From DATKAB01 sp964542745 (lineage in GTDB: Bacteria; Eisenbacteria; RBG-16-71-46), in NCBI GenBank assembly GCA_964542745.1, contig CAZIVR010000014.1:1-45794 (forward strand): DNA of 45,794 nucleotides, read 5' to 3'. The notes below the pieces were generated by a model that saw nothing but the letters and a program-made list of their open reading frames with translations, was not told the origin of the DNA and ran no database searches. The position numbers and the translations under genes are program-made. This document shows, piece after piece, positions 36,201 through 43,667 of this stretch. Position 1 is the stretch's first letter. Each line of letters starts with the position of its first letter.

Positions 36201-37014
36201 CTTCTCGCCGCCGGCCTTCGCCTCCGCGAGCCCGCTGCCGCAGTCGCTGGTGCCGGCCGCGCCCGGCGAACCCGAGAGCCTCGCCGTCACCTCGCTGCCC
36301 GAGGGTGTGCGCAGCTGGATCGCGATCCGGAGCCGCGACCGCGCCGGCAATTGGAGCGGGCTCTCGAACGTGATCGAGGTCGAGACCGCCTCCGAGTCGC
36401 CGGGCGCGGTCGCCGACCTCCGCCTCGTCTCCTCCACCGACACCTCGCTGGTGATCGCCTGGACCGCCACCGGCGACGACGGCCGCTCCGGCCGCCCGCT
36501 GCTCTACCACGTGCGCCTCGCGGAAGCCCCGCTCGACAGCGCCGGCTTCGAGGCCGCGCCGATCGGCTACACCTTCGAGGCCGCCGTGGACGCGGGCCGC
36601 GAGGAACGCGCGACGCTCGCGGGGCTCGAGCGCGGCCACACCTACTGGATCGCCGTGCGCGCGGTGGACCGGGCCGGCAACGCCTCCGCCCTCTCCAACG
36701 TGATCGCGCCCACCGTCGGGCGGCTCGCGGGGGCGGCCGGCGTGGCGGTGGCCGTGGCGCGCTCGCCGGCGCGCTCGCCGGTCGAGATCGAGTGGCGCGG
36801 CGACCCGGCGTTTCCGGGCGGGCCGCACGCGCTCTTCGTCTACGACGTGGCGGGGCGGCTGCAGAGCCTGATGACGCTGCCCGCGGCGCCGAGCGGCGTG
36901 GCGGTGTGGGACGGCCGCACGCGCCACGGCCTGCGGGCCGCGCCCGGCGTCTACTTCCTTCGCCTCGCGAGCGGCGGCCGCGAAGCGCGCGGCCGCGTGG
37001 TGCTGCTGAGATGA
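33247..37014 (+). CDS. Secreted subtilase fused to a beta-propeller and fibronectin domains
   Basis: A 1,255-residue protein from a GTG overlapping the previous stop (GTGA). Signal peptide (to about residue 30), then an I9-like propeptide region (45-150). The S8 peptidase (about 205-510) has a full triad: Asp221 in AILDTGVLRHHPDL, His299 in AVHGTAVAG and Ser467 in AGTSFSSPMVAAAVA. The oxyanion Asn395 is in AAAGNSNS. A propeller follows (about 535-920), with seven or eight blades such as IGDVDGDGVMEVVWGGDDG, LGNLDGEAGDEIVA and AGDLNGDGRDEIVAV. Two fibronectin type III-like domains (942-1048, 1052-1158) precede a FlgD/T9SS-like end (FVYDVAGRLQ, APGVYFLRLASGG). The proprotein likely self-activates outside the cytoplasm. 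It may process the two flanking propeller proteins, which is inference from gene order. Confidence 0.92.
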   Translation: MRGARGLRPAALVLALALGAAGPAPRPAAAALDRPVRGAAAEVPGPAYAGERLVLRLRPEAAHPAYAEFAREPDPARRAAMRSLRLEALSSRLAGARLEPEFPAEVPGAAPDLTTYWIAHVGGRLPLEAALEAARAAPEVAEASPIHLMPLEELKLSDLAGPPGGAGSALGARDRFHAAAPNDSMWGISYWLYQASRRDLHVLEAWDVTRGDPSSVIAILDTGVLRHHPDLGGTVAGEFGNLWTNGAERFGLPGVDDDGNGYVDDVWGWDFVALDSAALARPGEDWRDADNDPNDFAVHGTAVAGVAVAIANNVSGTCGVAPEARVMALRVGYSSPINPAGLVDLSYAARAILYAVRNGATVINCSFSSDQQPDLLAAVDAATAAGVVVVAAAGNSNSPHYLGDRDDVISVASTDQNDRVTFFSTRQAFVDLCAPGQSIATTTLRATGSDSIGLRTPHYSAAEAGTSFSSPMVAAAVAMMQFDRRMRGLPPYMPYLSQLRITETTDNISSLNPGTGYGTGRLNVERVLKDPPLSTGFAAGAATVGPAAVLPTQSGLPRVAYATADSALLVMNALYGDTLARVPLGGRPVGGIAAADLGAGIGTGLFVALADGRISGHFPSGLPLPGWPVDATTTRGGAEAMPAIGDVDGDGVMEVVWGGDDGSVWAWRADGSRLPGFPRRAGTAGRNLRVALGNLDGEAGDEIVATSNNYAVYAFRGDGTPLSGWPVIIGEEPSAPLLMRLGSNPVPAVVVASGTQIRAFAPNAALRFRRDLPARIAQHLAAGDLNGDGRDEIVAVLESSDQIVTLDSTGTVISSRLIFFHPWGEPLVGPLATGNGAQILVPAPDNRGRGRLYGFTATLGDLRGWPKSGHSSNAPSMANVDGDNATEIAAGSGEDGLIYLYDSGPGTWRPGAARWPTARGNFARTGSRLDAPVLAPADDVPPAAIASLAGEPAGTRGATLRWNAPADPGAVPRVSGYDVRFGPAPFSPPAFASASPLPQSLVPAAPGEPESLAVTSLPEGVRSWIAIRSRDRAGNWSGLSNVIEVETASESPGAVADLRLVSSTDTSLVIAWTATGDDGRSGRPLLYHVRLAEAPLDSAGFEAAPIGYTFEAAVDAGREERATLAGLERGHTYWIAVRAVDRAGNASALSNVIAPTVGRLAGAAGVAVAVARSPARSPVEIEWRGDPAFPGGPHALFVYDVAGRLQSLMTLPAAPSGVAVWDGRTRHGLRAAPGVYFLRLASGGREARGRVVLLR

Positions 37015-40000
37015 TCGCGCGCCGCCCCGCGCTCGGCGCCGCCGCCGCGCTGGCGCTCGCGGCGGCGTGGACGGGCCCGGCCGCGGCGCAGCTCGCCGCG
37101 CGCGCGGTGATGCGGCCGGTGGGCCAGGCGGCCGGCGATCTCTACGGGGCCACGGTGGCCGCGGCGGGCGACCTGAACGGCGACGGGTTCGCGGACTTCC
37201 TGGTGGCGGCGACCCGCGCCGACGCCACTTTCGCCGACGCGGGCCGCGCCTACGTGTACCTGGGCGGGACGCGGCTCGACTCGCTCCCGGACGCGGTGGC
37301 CGCCGGTCGCACCCCGGCCGGGCTGGCCGGCACCACGTTCGCGGGGGTCGGCGACGTCAACGACGACGGCTACGACGACTGGCTGCTGGGCAGCCCCAAC
37401 TACGACACCGGGGCGCCGCCGCGATTTCCGGGCAAGGCGTGGCTCTACTTCGGCGGGGCCGCGCTCGACGCGGTCGCGGATCGCACGCTCGACATGCCGT
37501 CCGGCCAGTCGAATTCGGCGCTGTTCGGCACCGCGATCGCGCGCCTCGGGGACGTGAACGCCGACGGCTACCCCGACTTCCTCGTGAGCGCCTTCGTCGT
37601 CGCGCCCGACTCGCTGAGCGCGTTCGTCTACTTCGGAGGGCCCAACCTCGACGCCTTCGCCGACCTGGCGCTGCGCACCGGGCCCGGTTTCACGGTGCGG
37701 TCGGCCGCCGCCGGCGACGTGAACGGCGACGGCTGGAACGACATCGTGGTGGGGGTGAGCGGCCAGTCGAGCGCGACGCCGGGCCGGCTCCAGGTCTTCT
37801 TCGGCGGCCCGGCGCTGGACGGGCTGCCCGACGTGACGATCGTGTCGCCGGGGCTCCAGGACAGCTACGGCTTCGCGGTGGCGTGCGGGGACCTGAACGG
37901 CGACGGCTTCGCGGACCTCGCGGTCGCCGCGATGAACCGCTCCTCGCCCGGCCGGGCGTTCAACGGCGAGGTGATGGTCCACTTCGGCCCGGCGCCCACC
38001 GCGACCCCGGACCTGGTCGTGCAGGGCGCTGCGACCAGCGACAACCTCGGGACGGCGCTCGCCATGGGCGGCGACCTCGACGGCGACGGCATCGCGGACC
38101 TCGCGATCGGCGTGCCCGGGGCCGACGGGCGCGCGACCAATGCCGGGCAGGTGTGGATCCTGTTCGGCGGTGCGGCGCCTCGCGCGACTCCCGGCCTGAA
38201 GGTGGACGGCGAGGCGGCCAACGACCTGTTCGGAAGCTCGGTGGCGTTCGCGGGCGATCCCGACCTGCGCGGCAGCGACGCGCTGCTCGCCGGGGCGCCC
38301 CAGAACGACGCCGCGTTCACCAACGCCGGCCGCGCCTACCTGCTCCGGATCGAGCGCTACGCGATCGCGCGCCCCGCGGCCGGCGAGCGCTGGGAGGCGG
38401 GCGGGACCGCGAGCGTGGAGTGGGGCGGCGCCGAGCCGGCCGACCTCGAGCTGAGCCTCGATGGCGGCGCGTCGTGGGCGACGCTCGCGACCGCCGCGGG
38501 CGGGGCGGCGGCCAACGCGCTCGCGGTCGCCGTGCCCGACGTCACCACCGGCCGCGCGCGGATCCGGCTCACGCGCTCGGGCGCCGGACCCGGCTCCGGC
38601 GAAAGCGCGCCCTCGCCCGGCGAGTTCCGCATCGCCCGCGTGATCCCGGCGCCGGCCGCGATCCTCGACGAGCTGACCTACGATCCGGGCACGAGCCCGG
38701 GCCGCCTCGGGTCCGCGGTCGCGGCCGGCGTGGACTGGGACCGCGACGGCGCGCCCGACCTCTTCGCGGGCGCCCCGTTCGCCGCCGACGGCGCGCTCGC
38801 GATCCGCTCCGGCGGCGTCGGGGCGGGCGAGTTGCGCGCGGGGATCACGGCGTTCGAGCAGTTCGGCGCCGCGGTCGCCAACGCCGGGGACCTGAACGGC
38901 GACGGCTTCGACGACCTCGCGGTCGGGGCCCCGTCGTGCGCGGCGGCCGGCCCCGAAGCCGGGCGGGTCTACGTGTTCTTCGGCGGGCCCGCCTCGGACG
39001 GCGGGCCCGACCGCGTGATCGAGGGGCGGCGCGCCCGCGAACTGTTCGGCGCCGCGGTGGCCGCGGCCGGGGACCTGAACGGCGACGGCCACGCCGACCT
39101 CGTCGTGGGCGCGCCCGGGAGCGGCGGCGACGGGCGTGCCTACGTGTTCTACGGTGGCCCCGCCTTCGACGCGATTCCCGACCGCACGCTCACCGCCGGG
39201 ATCCCGGGGCCGTTCGGGCTGGTGGTGAGCGGGGCGGGGGACGTGAACGGCGACGGGGCCGGCGATCTGCTGGTGAGCGGCCCGCCGGTGCCGGGAGGCA
39301 CCGGCTCGAGCGCCCTGCACCTGTTCCTCGGCGGGGCGGGGGTGAAGCCGTGGGACCGTCGCGTCCTCGAGGGCCGCGAGCCGGGCGACGGCTTCGGCTC
39401 GGCGCTGACGGCGCTCGGCGACCTGGACGGCGACGGCTTCGACGACTTCGCGGTCGGCGTTCCGTTCGCCGACGCGCCGGGCGCGGCGGACGCGGGCGCG
39501 GTCGAGGTGTTCTTCGGGGGCGTCGCGATCCACCCGCGCCCCGGGCTCCGCTTCCTGGGCTCCGCACCCGGCGAGTTCTTCGGCAGCGCGCTCGTGGGCC
39601 GCGTGGACCTGAACGGCGATGGCCGGCCCGATCTCGCGATCGGCGCGCCGGGGCACGCCGGGGCGGGGCCGCTCGCGGGCCGTGTGGACGTCCTGTTCGG
39701 AGGCTCGGACGGCGCGGTGGACGTGCGGATCGAAGGCAGCGAACCCGGCGCGCGATTCGGCTCCTCGCTCGCCGCGTTCGGCTCGCCCTCCGCCGAGCGC
39801 TTCGGCGCGATCGCGGTGGGCGCTCCCTTCGCCGTGGCGCCGGGCGCGGCCGAAGGCCGGCTCCACGCCCTCGAAGCGGCGCGCTGGCGCCTCCGGACCC
39901 CGCGCGTGACCGCCGCCGGCTGGCTGGCGGGCGCCCCGCTGACGGTGCGGTGGACGGGCGCCGAGCCCGCCGACGTGTGGTTCGCAGGCCCCACGGGCGG

Positions 40001-40742
40001 CGAGCGGCTCGCCGCCGCGGCGGGAGGCGCGCCCGGCAACGTGCTCGAACTGGTGCTCCCGGTCTCGCTGCCCGATTCGGGCCGGATCGAGCTCCGCCCG
40101 GCCGATCCCGCCCTGCGGGGTCTGTCGGCCGGCCCGCCGGTGCGGCTGCGCCGCGAGGTGCGCGCCACGCGCTTCGAGGCCGAGGCGCGCGAGGACGGCG
40201 TGGCGCTCGCGTGGGCGACCGATCCCGCGATCGGTCCCAACGGGCTCACGGGCTACCGGCTGTGGCGCGCCCGCGGCCCGCTCCCGCGCGAGGCCGTGGG
40301 CGGCGATCTCCGCGGCACCGCCGCGCTCGACGCGGAGGGCCGCGCCGGGGACGCCTACACGCTGGTGGGCGTGACCGCGGCCGGTGCCGAGTATGAAGTC
40401 GCCACGCTCGCGCTGCCCGCGGCGCCGCGGGGGATCCGGGCCTGGCCCCAGCCGGCGGGCGAGTCGGGCCGGGTCCGGATCGCCTTCGAGGCGCCGCGCG
40501 CGGGAGGCGCGCCGGCCGCGGACCTCGAGGTTCGCGTGTTCGACGCGCGCGGCCGCCGCGTGCGTACGCTCGCCTTCGGGCGCCCCGCGCCGCGCGCGGG
40601 AGTCGTCGAGCTCGAGTGGGATGGCCACACCGACGGCGGCGCACGCGCCGGCCCCGGCCTCTACTTCGTGCGCGCGCGCGCGCCTTCGGCCGGGTTCGAC
40701 GTCACGCGCCGCGTGGTGATGCTCGACACGCCGCGACGCTAG
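37011..40742 (+). CDS. Secreted double seven-bladed FG-GAP propeller protein, second copy
   Basis: A 1,243-residue secreted protein whose ATG overlaps the subtilase stop (ATGA). The signal peptide ends GPAAAQ (about residue 25). Same architecture as 29507-33250: propeller 1 (about 45-435; six clear loops such as GDVNDDGYDDWLLGSP, one degenerate), Ig-like domain (458-530, WEAGGTASVEWGGAEPADLELSL), propeller 2 (560-950; GDLNGDGFDDLAVGAP, one degenerate), and a second Ig-like domain (965-1040, WLAGAPLTVRWTGAEPADV). A fibronectin-like segment (VALAWATDPAIGPNGLTGYRLW) leads into the FlgD/T9SS-like end (VRVFDARGRRVRTLAFG, GPGLYFVRARAP), followed by a short extra LDTPRR tail. Paralogy with the first gene is plain in every domain. 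Likely Ca-dependent, surface or extracellular, with an unknown ligand. Confidence 0.9.
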   Translation: MIARRPALGAAAALALAAAWTGPAAAQLAARAVMRPVGQAAGDLYGATVAAAGDLNGDGFADFLVAATRADATFADAGRAYVYLGGTRLDSLPDAVAAGRTPAGLAGTTFAGVGDVNDDGYDDWLLGSPNYDTGAPPRFPGKAWLYFGGAALDAVADRTLDMPSGQSNSALFGTAIARLGDVNADGYPDFLVSAFVVAPDSLSAFVYFGGPNLDAFADLALRTGPGFTVRSAAAGDVNGDGWNDIVVGVSGQSSATPGRLQVFFGGPALDGLPDVTIVSPGLQDSYGFAVACGDLNGDGFADLAVAAMNRSSPGRAFNGEVMVHFGPAPTATPDLVVQGAATSDNLGTALAMGGDLDGDGIADLAIGVPGADGRATNAGQVWILFGGAAPRATPGLKVDGEAANDLFGSSVAFAGDPDLRGSDALLAGAPQNDAAFTNAGRAYLLRIERYAIARPAAGERWEAGGTASVEWGGAEPADLELSLDGGASWATLATAAGGAAANALAVAVPDVTTGRARIRLTRSGAGPGSGESAPSPGEFRIARVIPAPAAILDELTYDPGTSPGRLGSAVAAGVDWDRDGAPDLFAGAPFAADGALAIRSGGVGAGELRAGITAFEQFGAAVANAGDLNGDGFDDLAVGAPSCAAAGPEAGRVYVFFGGPASDGGPDRVIEGRRARELFGAAVAAAGDLNGDGHADLVVGAPGSGGDGRAYVFYGGPAFDAIPDRTLTAGIPGPFGLVVSGAGDVNGDGAGDLLVSGPPVPGGTGSSALHLFLGGAGVKPWDRRVLEGREPGDGFGSALTALGDLDGDGFDDFAVGVPFADAPGAADAGAVEVFFGGVAIHPRPGLRFLGSAPGEFFGSALVGRVDLNGDGRPDLAIGAPGHAGAGPLAGRVDVLFGGSDGAVDVRIEGSEPGARFGSSLAAFGSPSAERFGAIAVGAPFAVAPGAAEGRLHALEAARWRLRTPRVTAAGWLAGAPLTVRWTGAEPADVWFAGPTGGERLAAAAGGAPGNVLELVLPVSLPDSGRIELRPADPALRGLSAGPPVRLRREVRATRFEAEAREDGVALAWATDPAIGPNGLTGYRLWRARGPLPREAVGGDLRGTAALDAEGRAGDAYTLVGVTAAGAEYEVATLALPAAPRGIRAWPQPAGESGRVRIAFEAPRAGGAPAADLEVRVFDARGRRVRTLAFGRPAPRAGVVELEWDGHTDGGARAGPGLYFVRARAPSAGFDVTRRVVMLDTPRR

Positions 40743-41147
40743 GTCGCGTTCGGGCGCTCCGCGTTCGCCGGTCGTTCCCCGCGGAGCTTCGGCGGGCCGG
40801 AGCCACGCCCCGCGGTTCGGGGCGCGGCGAGGCCGCTTCGTGATCGAGACCGGGACGGGGCCGGTTGGCGGCCGGCCCGTGCTGGAAAACTGCGCTGTAC
40901 TCGGTGGGACGGGGTGAGGCGCACGTGCTGCGGATTTCGGTGGTGGGATCCCGGTGATGCCCGGGCGACGGCAAGCGGCGTTCCAGCACCGGGACGGCCG
41001 CCCGATCCCGCTCGCGGAACGAAACTTGGCCTCGTGCGGCCTGCGGATCGCGGGCCGGAACCGCGACCGCCGATGGACGCGCGCGACGCTCCGGCGACGG
41101 CGCGAAAGCCCGCGTTCGGCGCGGCTCGCGCGCGTGCGCCCCGATTC
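40743..41147. other. Intergenic region after the propeller operon
   Basis: About 400 bp without a credible gene; open frames are arginine-rich shadows. An 8-bp stem (40756-40763 with 40780-40787) lies 14 bp after the operon and is followed by only a few pyrimidines, so it is at most a weak terminator. A second small stem (GCCCCG/CGGGGC near 40807) follows. Confidence 0.4.
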
Positions 41148-41177
41148 TTGACACTCTCGAAACCGCCTTCCTATACT
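41148..41177 (+). promoter_or_regulatory. Near-consensus sigma-70 promoter
   Basis: A perfect TTGACA (41148-41153), an 18-base spacer and TATACT (41172-41177). The transcript would begin near 41184, about 62 nt before the outer-membrane protein gene, and could also serve guaB. Confidence 0.85.
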
Positions 41178-41245
41178 GCCGCGCTCATCGCACCGGGCCT
41201 GACCTTCCGCAGCCCCTTCCGCTCGGGAAGAGGAGTTCCCATCGC

Positions 41246-42052
41246 ATGATGAAGAGTCTTCGCGGGGTGAGCATCGCCCTGTTCGCGCTGCTCACGGCGG
41301 TTTCGGCGTGTCTGCCGTCCGGCGCGCTCGCCCAATCCTCCGGGTCCGGCGCCGCCTCCTCCGCGGACGGCCCGAAGTTCGGCAACCCGGGGCAGGCCAG
41401 CTTCGGCGGCAGCGCGGGCCTCTCGCGCTTCCTGGGTGACGGCGACTACACCCACGCGCGCGACGGCGGCGGATCGGGCCGCGACCTGTGGGGCACGCGC
41501 GACGCCGCGATGCGCTTCGGCTTCGCCGCGCACCTGCGCTACACGATGTCGAAGCACTGGCGCTGGCAGGTGAGCCCCGGGTTCACGTGGGCCGGCTACA
41601 AGAAGAACTCGCCCGCCCCGTTCAAGACCGCCTACTTCCCGAACGACAGCCTGAAGGACGAGTACCTCACGCTGGTCATGCCGGTGAGCGCGCAACTCCA
41701 GTGGCTGCAGCGCGGCAAGAACTGGCTGTTCCACGAGGGCGTGGGCGGCGGCGTCTACCGGGTGTGGGTCCAGCAGGACCGGCACGTCGTGAAGGATCCT
41801 CTTTCGCGGCGGCTCCACCGGGGCTTCTACCCCGGGGTCAGCGCCGAATTCGGGGCCGAGCGCTTCCTCAAGGCGATGCCTTCGGTGTCGCTCGAGTTCG
41901 TGGCCGCGTCGCACCTGGTGTTCGCCGAGCGCGACGAGCAGTTCCCGCTGGGCTTCAACAGCAACGTGTGGACCAGCGAGATCCGCTTCGGCGCGAACTA
42001 CCACTTCAGCCCGCTGACGGCCAAGAAGAAGCCCGCGACCATCCTGCCGTGA
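41246..42052 (+). CDS. Outer-membrane beta-barrel protein of unknown function
   Basis: A 268-residue protein. The signal peptide ends SGALAQ (about residue 30), and a Ser/Gly-rich linker precedes a small barrel-like domain with alternating strands: ASFGGSAGLSRFLGDGDY, RFGFAAHLRYTMSKHWRWQVS, LTLVMPVSAQLQWL and the final strand TSEIRFGANYHFSPL. The tail TAKKKPATILP after the last strand is not a normal Bam signal, so the topology is uncertain. GAGGAG lies ten bases upstream of the first ATG. It follows a near-consensus promoter and precedes guaB by 55 bp. The barrel may be eight-stranded, like opacity-type porins, but no closer family was recognised. Confidence 0.75.
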   Translation: MMKSLRGVSIALFALLTAVSACLPSGALAQSSGSGAASSADGPKFGNPGQASFGGSAGLSRFLGDGDYTHARDGGGSGRDLWGTRDAAMRFGFAAHLRYTMSKHWRWQVSPGFTWAGYKKNSPAPFKTAYFPNDSLKDEYLTLVMPVSAQLQWLQRGKNWLFHEGVGGGVYRVWVQQDRHVVKDPLSRRLHRGFYPGVSAEFGAERFLKAMPSVSLEFVAASHLVFAERDEQFPLGFNSNVWTSEIRFGANYHFSPLTAKKKPATILP

Positions 42053-42107
42053 CGTGCCGGGCCGGGGTGTGGACGCCGCGGCCCGGGGGTTCGAGGAGCC
42101 GGACGTC

Positions 42108-43595
42108 TTGAGCGCGCGCATTCCCTTCAGCGAGAAGGTGGGCCCCGAGGCCCTCACCTTCGACGACGTCCTGCTGGTGCCGGCCTTCTCCGCCGTGCAC
42201 CCGCGCGCGGTGGACGTGCGCACCCGCTTCTCGCGGCGCATCGCGCTCAACGTTCCGATCGTGAGCGCCGCGATGGACACGGTGACCGAGTCCGAACTGG
42301 CCATCGCCATCGCCCGCGAGGGCGGGATCGGCGTGATCCACAAGAACCTCACCATCGCCGAGCAGGCCGCGCAGGTGGACCGCGTCAAGCGCTCCGAGAG
42401 CGGCATGATCGTGGACCCGGTCACGCTGCCGCCCACCGCGACCATCGGCGAGGCCCACGAGATCTGCGCCCGCTTCCACATCTCGGGCGTGCCGATCACC
42501 GAGAACGGCAGGCTGGTCGGGATCCTCACCAACCGCGACCTGCGCTTCGAGGACGATCCCTCGAAGCGCGTGTCCTCGGTGATGACGCGCGAGCGGCTGG
42601 TGACCGCGCCGCCCGGCACCACGCTCGAGCAGGCGCGCGCGATCCTGGCGAAGCACCGCATCGAGAAGCTGCCGGTCACCGACCCCGACGGCACGCTGCG
42701 CGGGCTCATCACGGTCAAGGACATCGAGAAGCGCATCAAGCACCCGGACGCCTGCAAGGACGCGCTCGGCCGCCTGCGCGTGGCGGCGGCGGTGGGGGCG
42801 ACCGGCGACTTCCTCGAGCGCGCCGCCGAACTGGTGCGCGCCGGCGTGGACGCGCTCTCGATGGACAGCGCGCACGCCCACTCGCAGGGCGTGCTGGAGG
42901 GCGCGCGCACGCTGCGCGAGCGCTTCCCCGACGTGGACCTGGTGGTGGGGAACGTCGGCACCGCCGCGGGCGCGATCGCCGCGGCCGACGCCGGGGCCGA
43001 CGCCGTGAAGGTGGGCATGGGGCCGGGCGCGATCTGCACGACGCGCGTGGTGACCGGCGCCGGGATGGCGCAGATCACCGCGGTGCTCGAGGCGGCGCAG
43101 GCGCTCGAGGGGCGCGACGTGCCGATCATCGCCGACGGCGGCATCAAGTACACCGGCGACGTCGTGAAGGCGCTCGCCGCGGGAGCGCACTCGGTGATGA
43201 TCGGCAGCCTGTTCGCGGGCACCGCCGAGAGCCCGGGCGAGGTGGTGCTGCTCGAGGGGCGCTCCTACAAGGTGTACCGCGGCATGGGCTCGCTCTCGGC
43301 GATGGCCGCGGCGAAGGGGAGCCGCGAGCGCTACTTCCAGGACAACACCGAGGAGCTGGCCAAGATGGTCCCCGAGGGGATCGAGGGCCGCGTGCCGTTC
43401 AAGGGCCCGCTCGCGACGTCGGTGTTCCAGATGGTCGGCGGCCTGCGCGCGGGGATGGGTTACTGCGGCGTCGCCGACATCGAGGGCCTGCGCACCCGCA
43501 CGCGATTCGTGCGCATCAGCGGCGCGGGCCTGCGCGAGAGCCACCCGCACGACATCACGATCACCAAGGAAGCGCCGAACTACGAGATCCGGTAG
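42108..43595 (+). CDS. guaB: Inosine-5'-monophosphate dehydrogenase
   Basis: A 495-residue IMPDH that oxidises IMP to XMP with NAD, the committed step of GMP synthesis. N-terminal LTFDDVLLVPAFS and VPIVSAAMDTVTESELAIA are typical. Two CBS repeats follow (ISGVPITENGRLVGILTNRDLRF, LPVTDPDGTLRGLITVKDIEKR), then the catalytic loop GPGAICTTRVVTGAG with Cys310 and the IADGGIKYTGDVVKALAAGA phosphate site. The flap region SRERYFQD is present. In the usual D-[ST]-A-H-G-H motif the Gly is Ala257 here. I chose the TTG at 42108 because GAGGAG lies nine bases upstream; a GTG at 42054 would add 18 poorly conserved residues. Probably cotranscribed with the outer-membrane gene. Confidence 0.96.
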   Translation: MSARIPFSEKVGPEALTFDDVLLVPAFSAVHPRAVDVRTRFSRRIALNVPIVSAAMDTVTESELAIAIAREGGIGVIHKNLTIAEQAAQVDRVKRSESGMIVDPVTLPPTATIGEAHEICARFHISGVPITENGRLVGILTNRDLRFEDDPSKRVSSVMTRERLVTAPPGTTLEQARAILAKHRIEKLPVTDPDGTLRGLITVKDIEKRIKHPDACKDALGRLRVAAAVGATGDFLERAAELVRAGVDALSMDSAHAHSQGVLEGARTLRERFPDVDLVVGNVGTAAGAIAAADAGADAVKVGMGPGAICTTRVVTGAGMAQITAVLEAAQALEGRDVPIIADGGIKYTGDVVKALAAGAHSVMIGSLFAGTAESPGEVVLLEGRSYKVYRGMGSLSAMAAAKGSRERYFQDNTEELAKMVPEGIEGRVPFKGPLATSVFQMVGGLRAGMGYCGVADIEGLRTRTRFVRISGAGLRESHPHDITITKEAPNYEIR

Positions 43596-43667
43596 GGGCG
43601 ATGGCGCGCTTCCGTCCGGGCGGCGGCGCGCGGGGGTCGGCGGAGCCGGACGCCTTCGATCGCGCTC

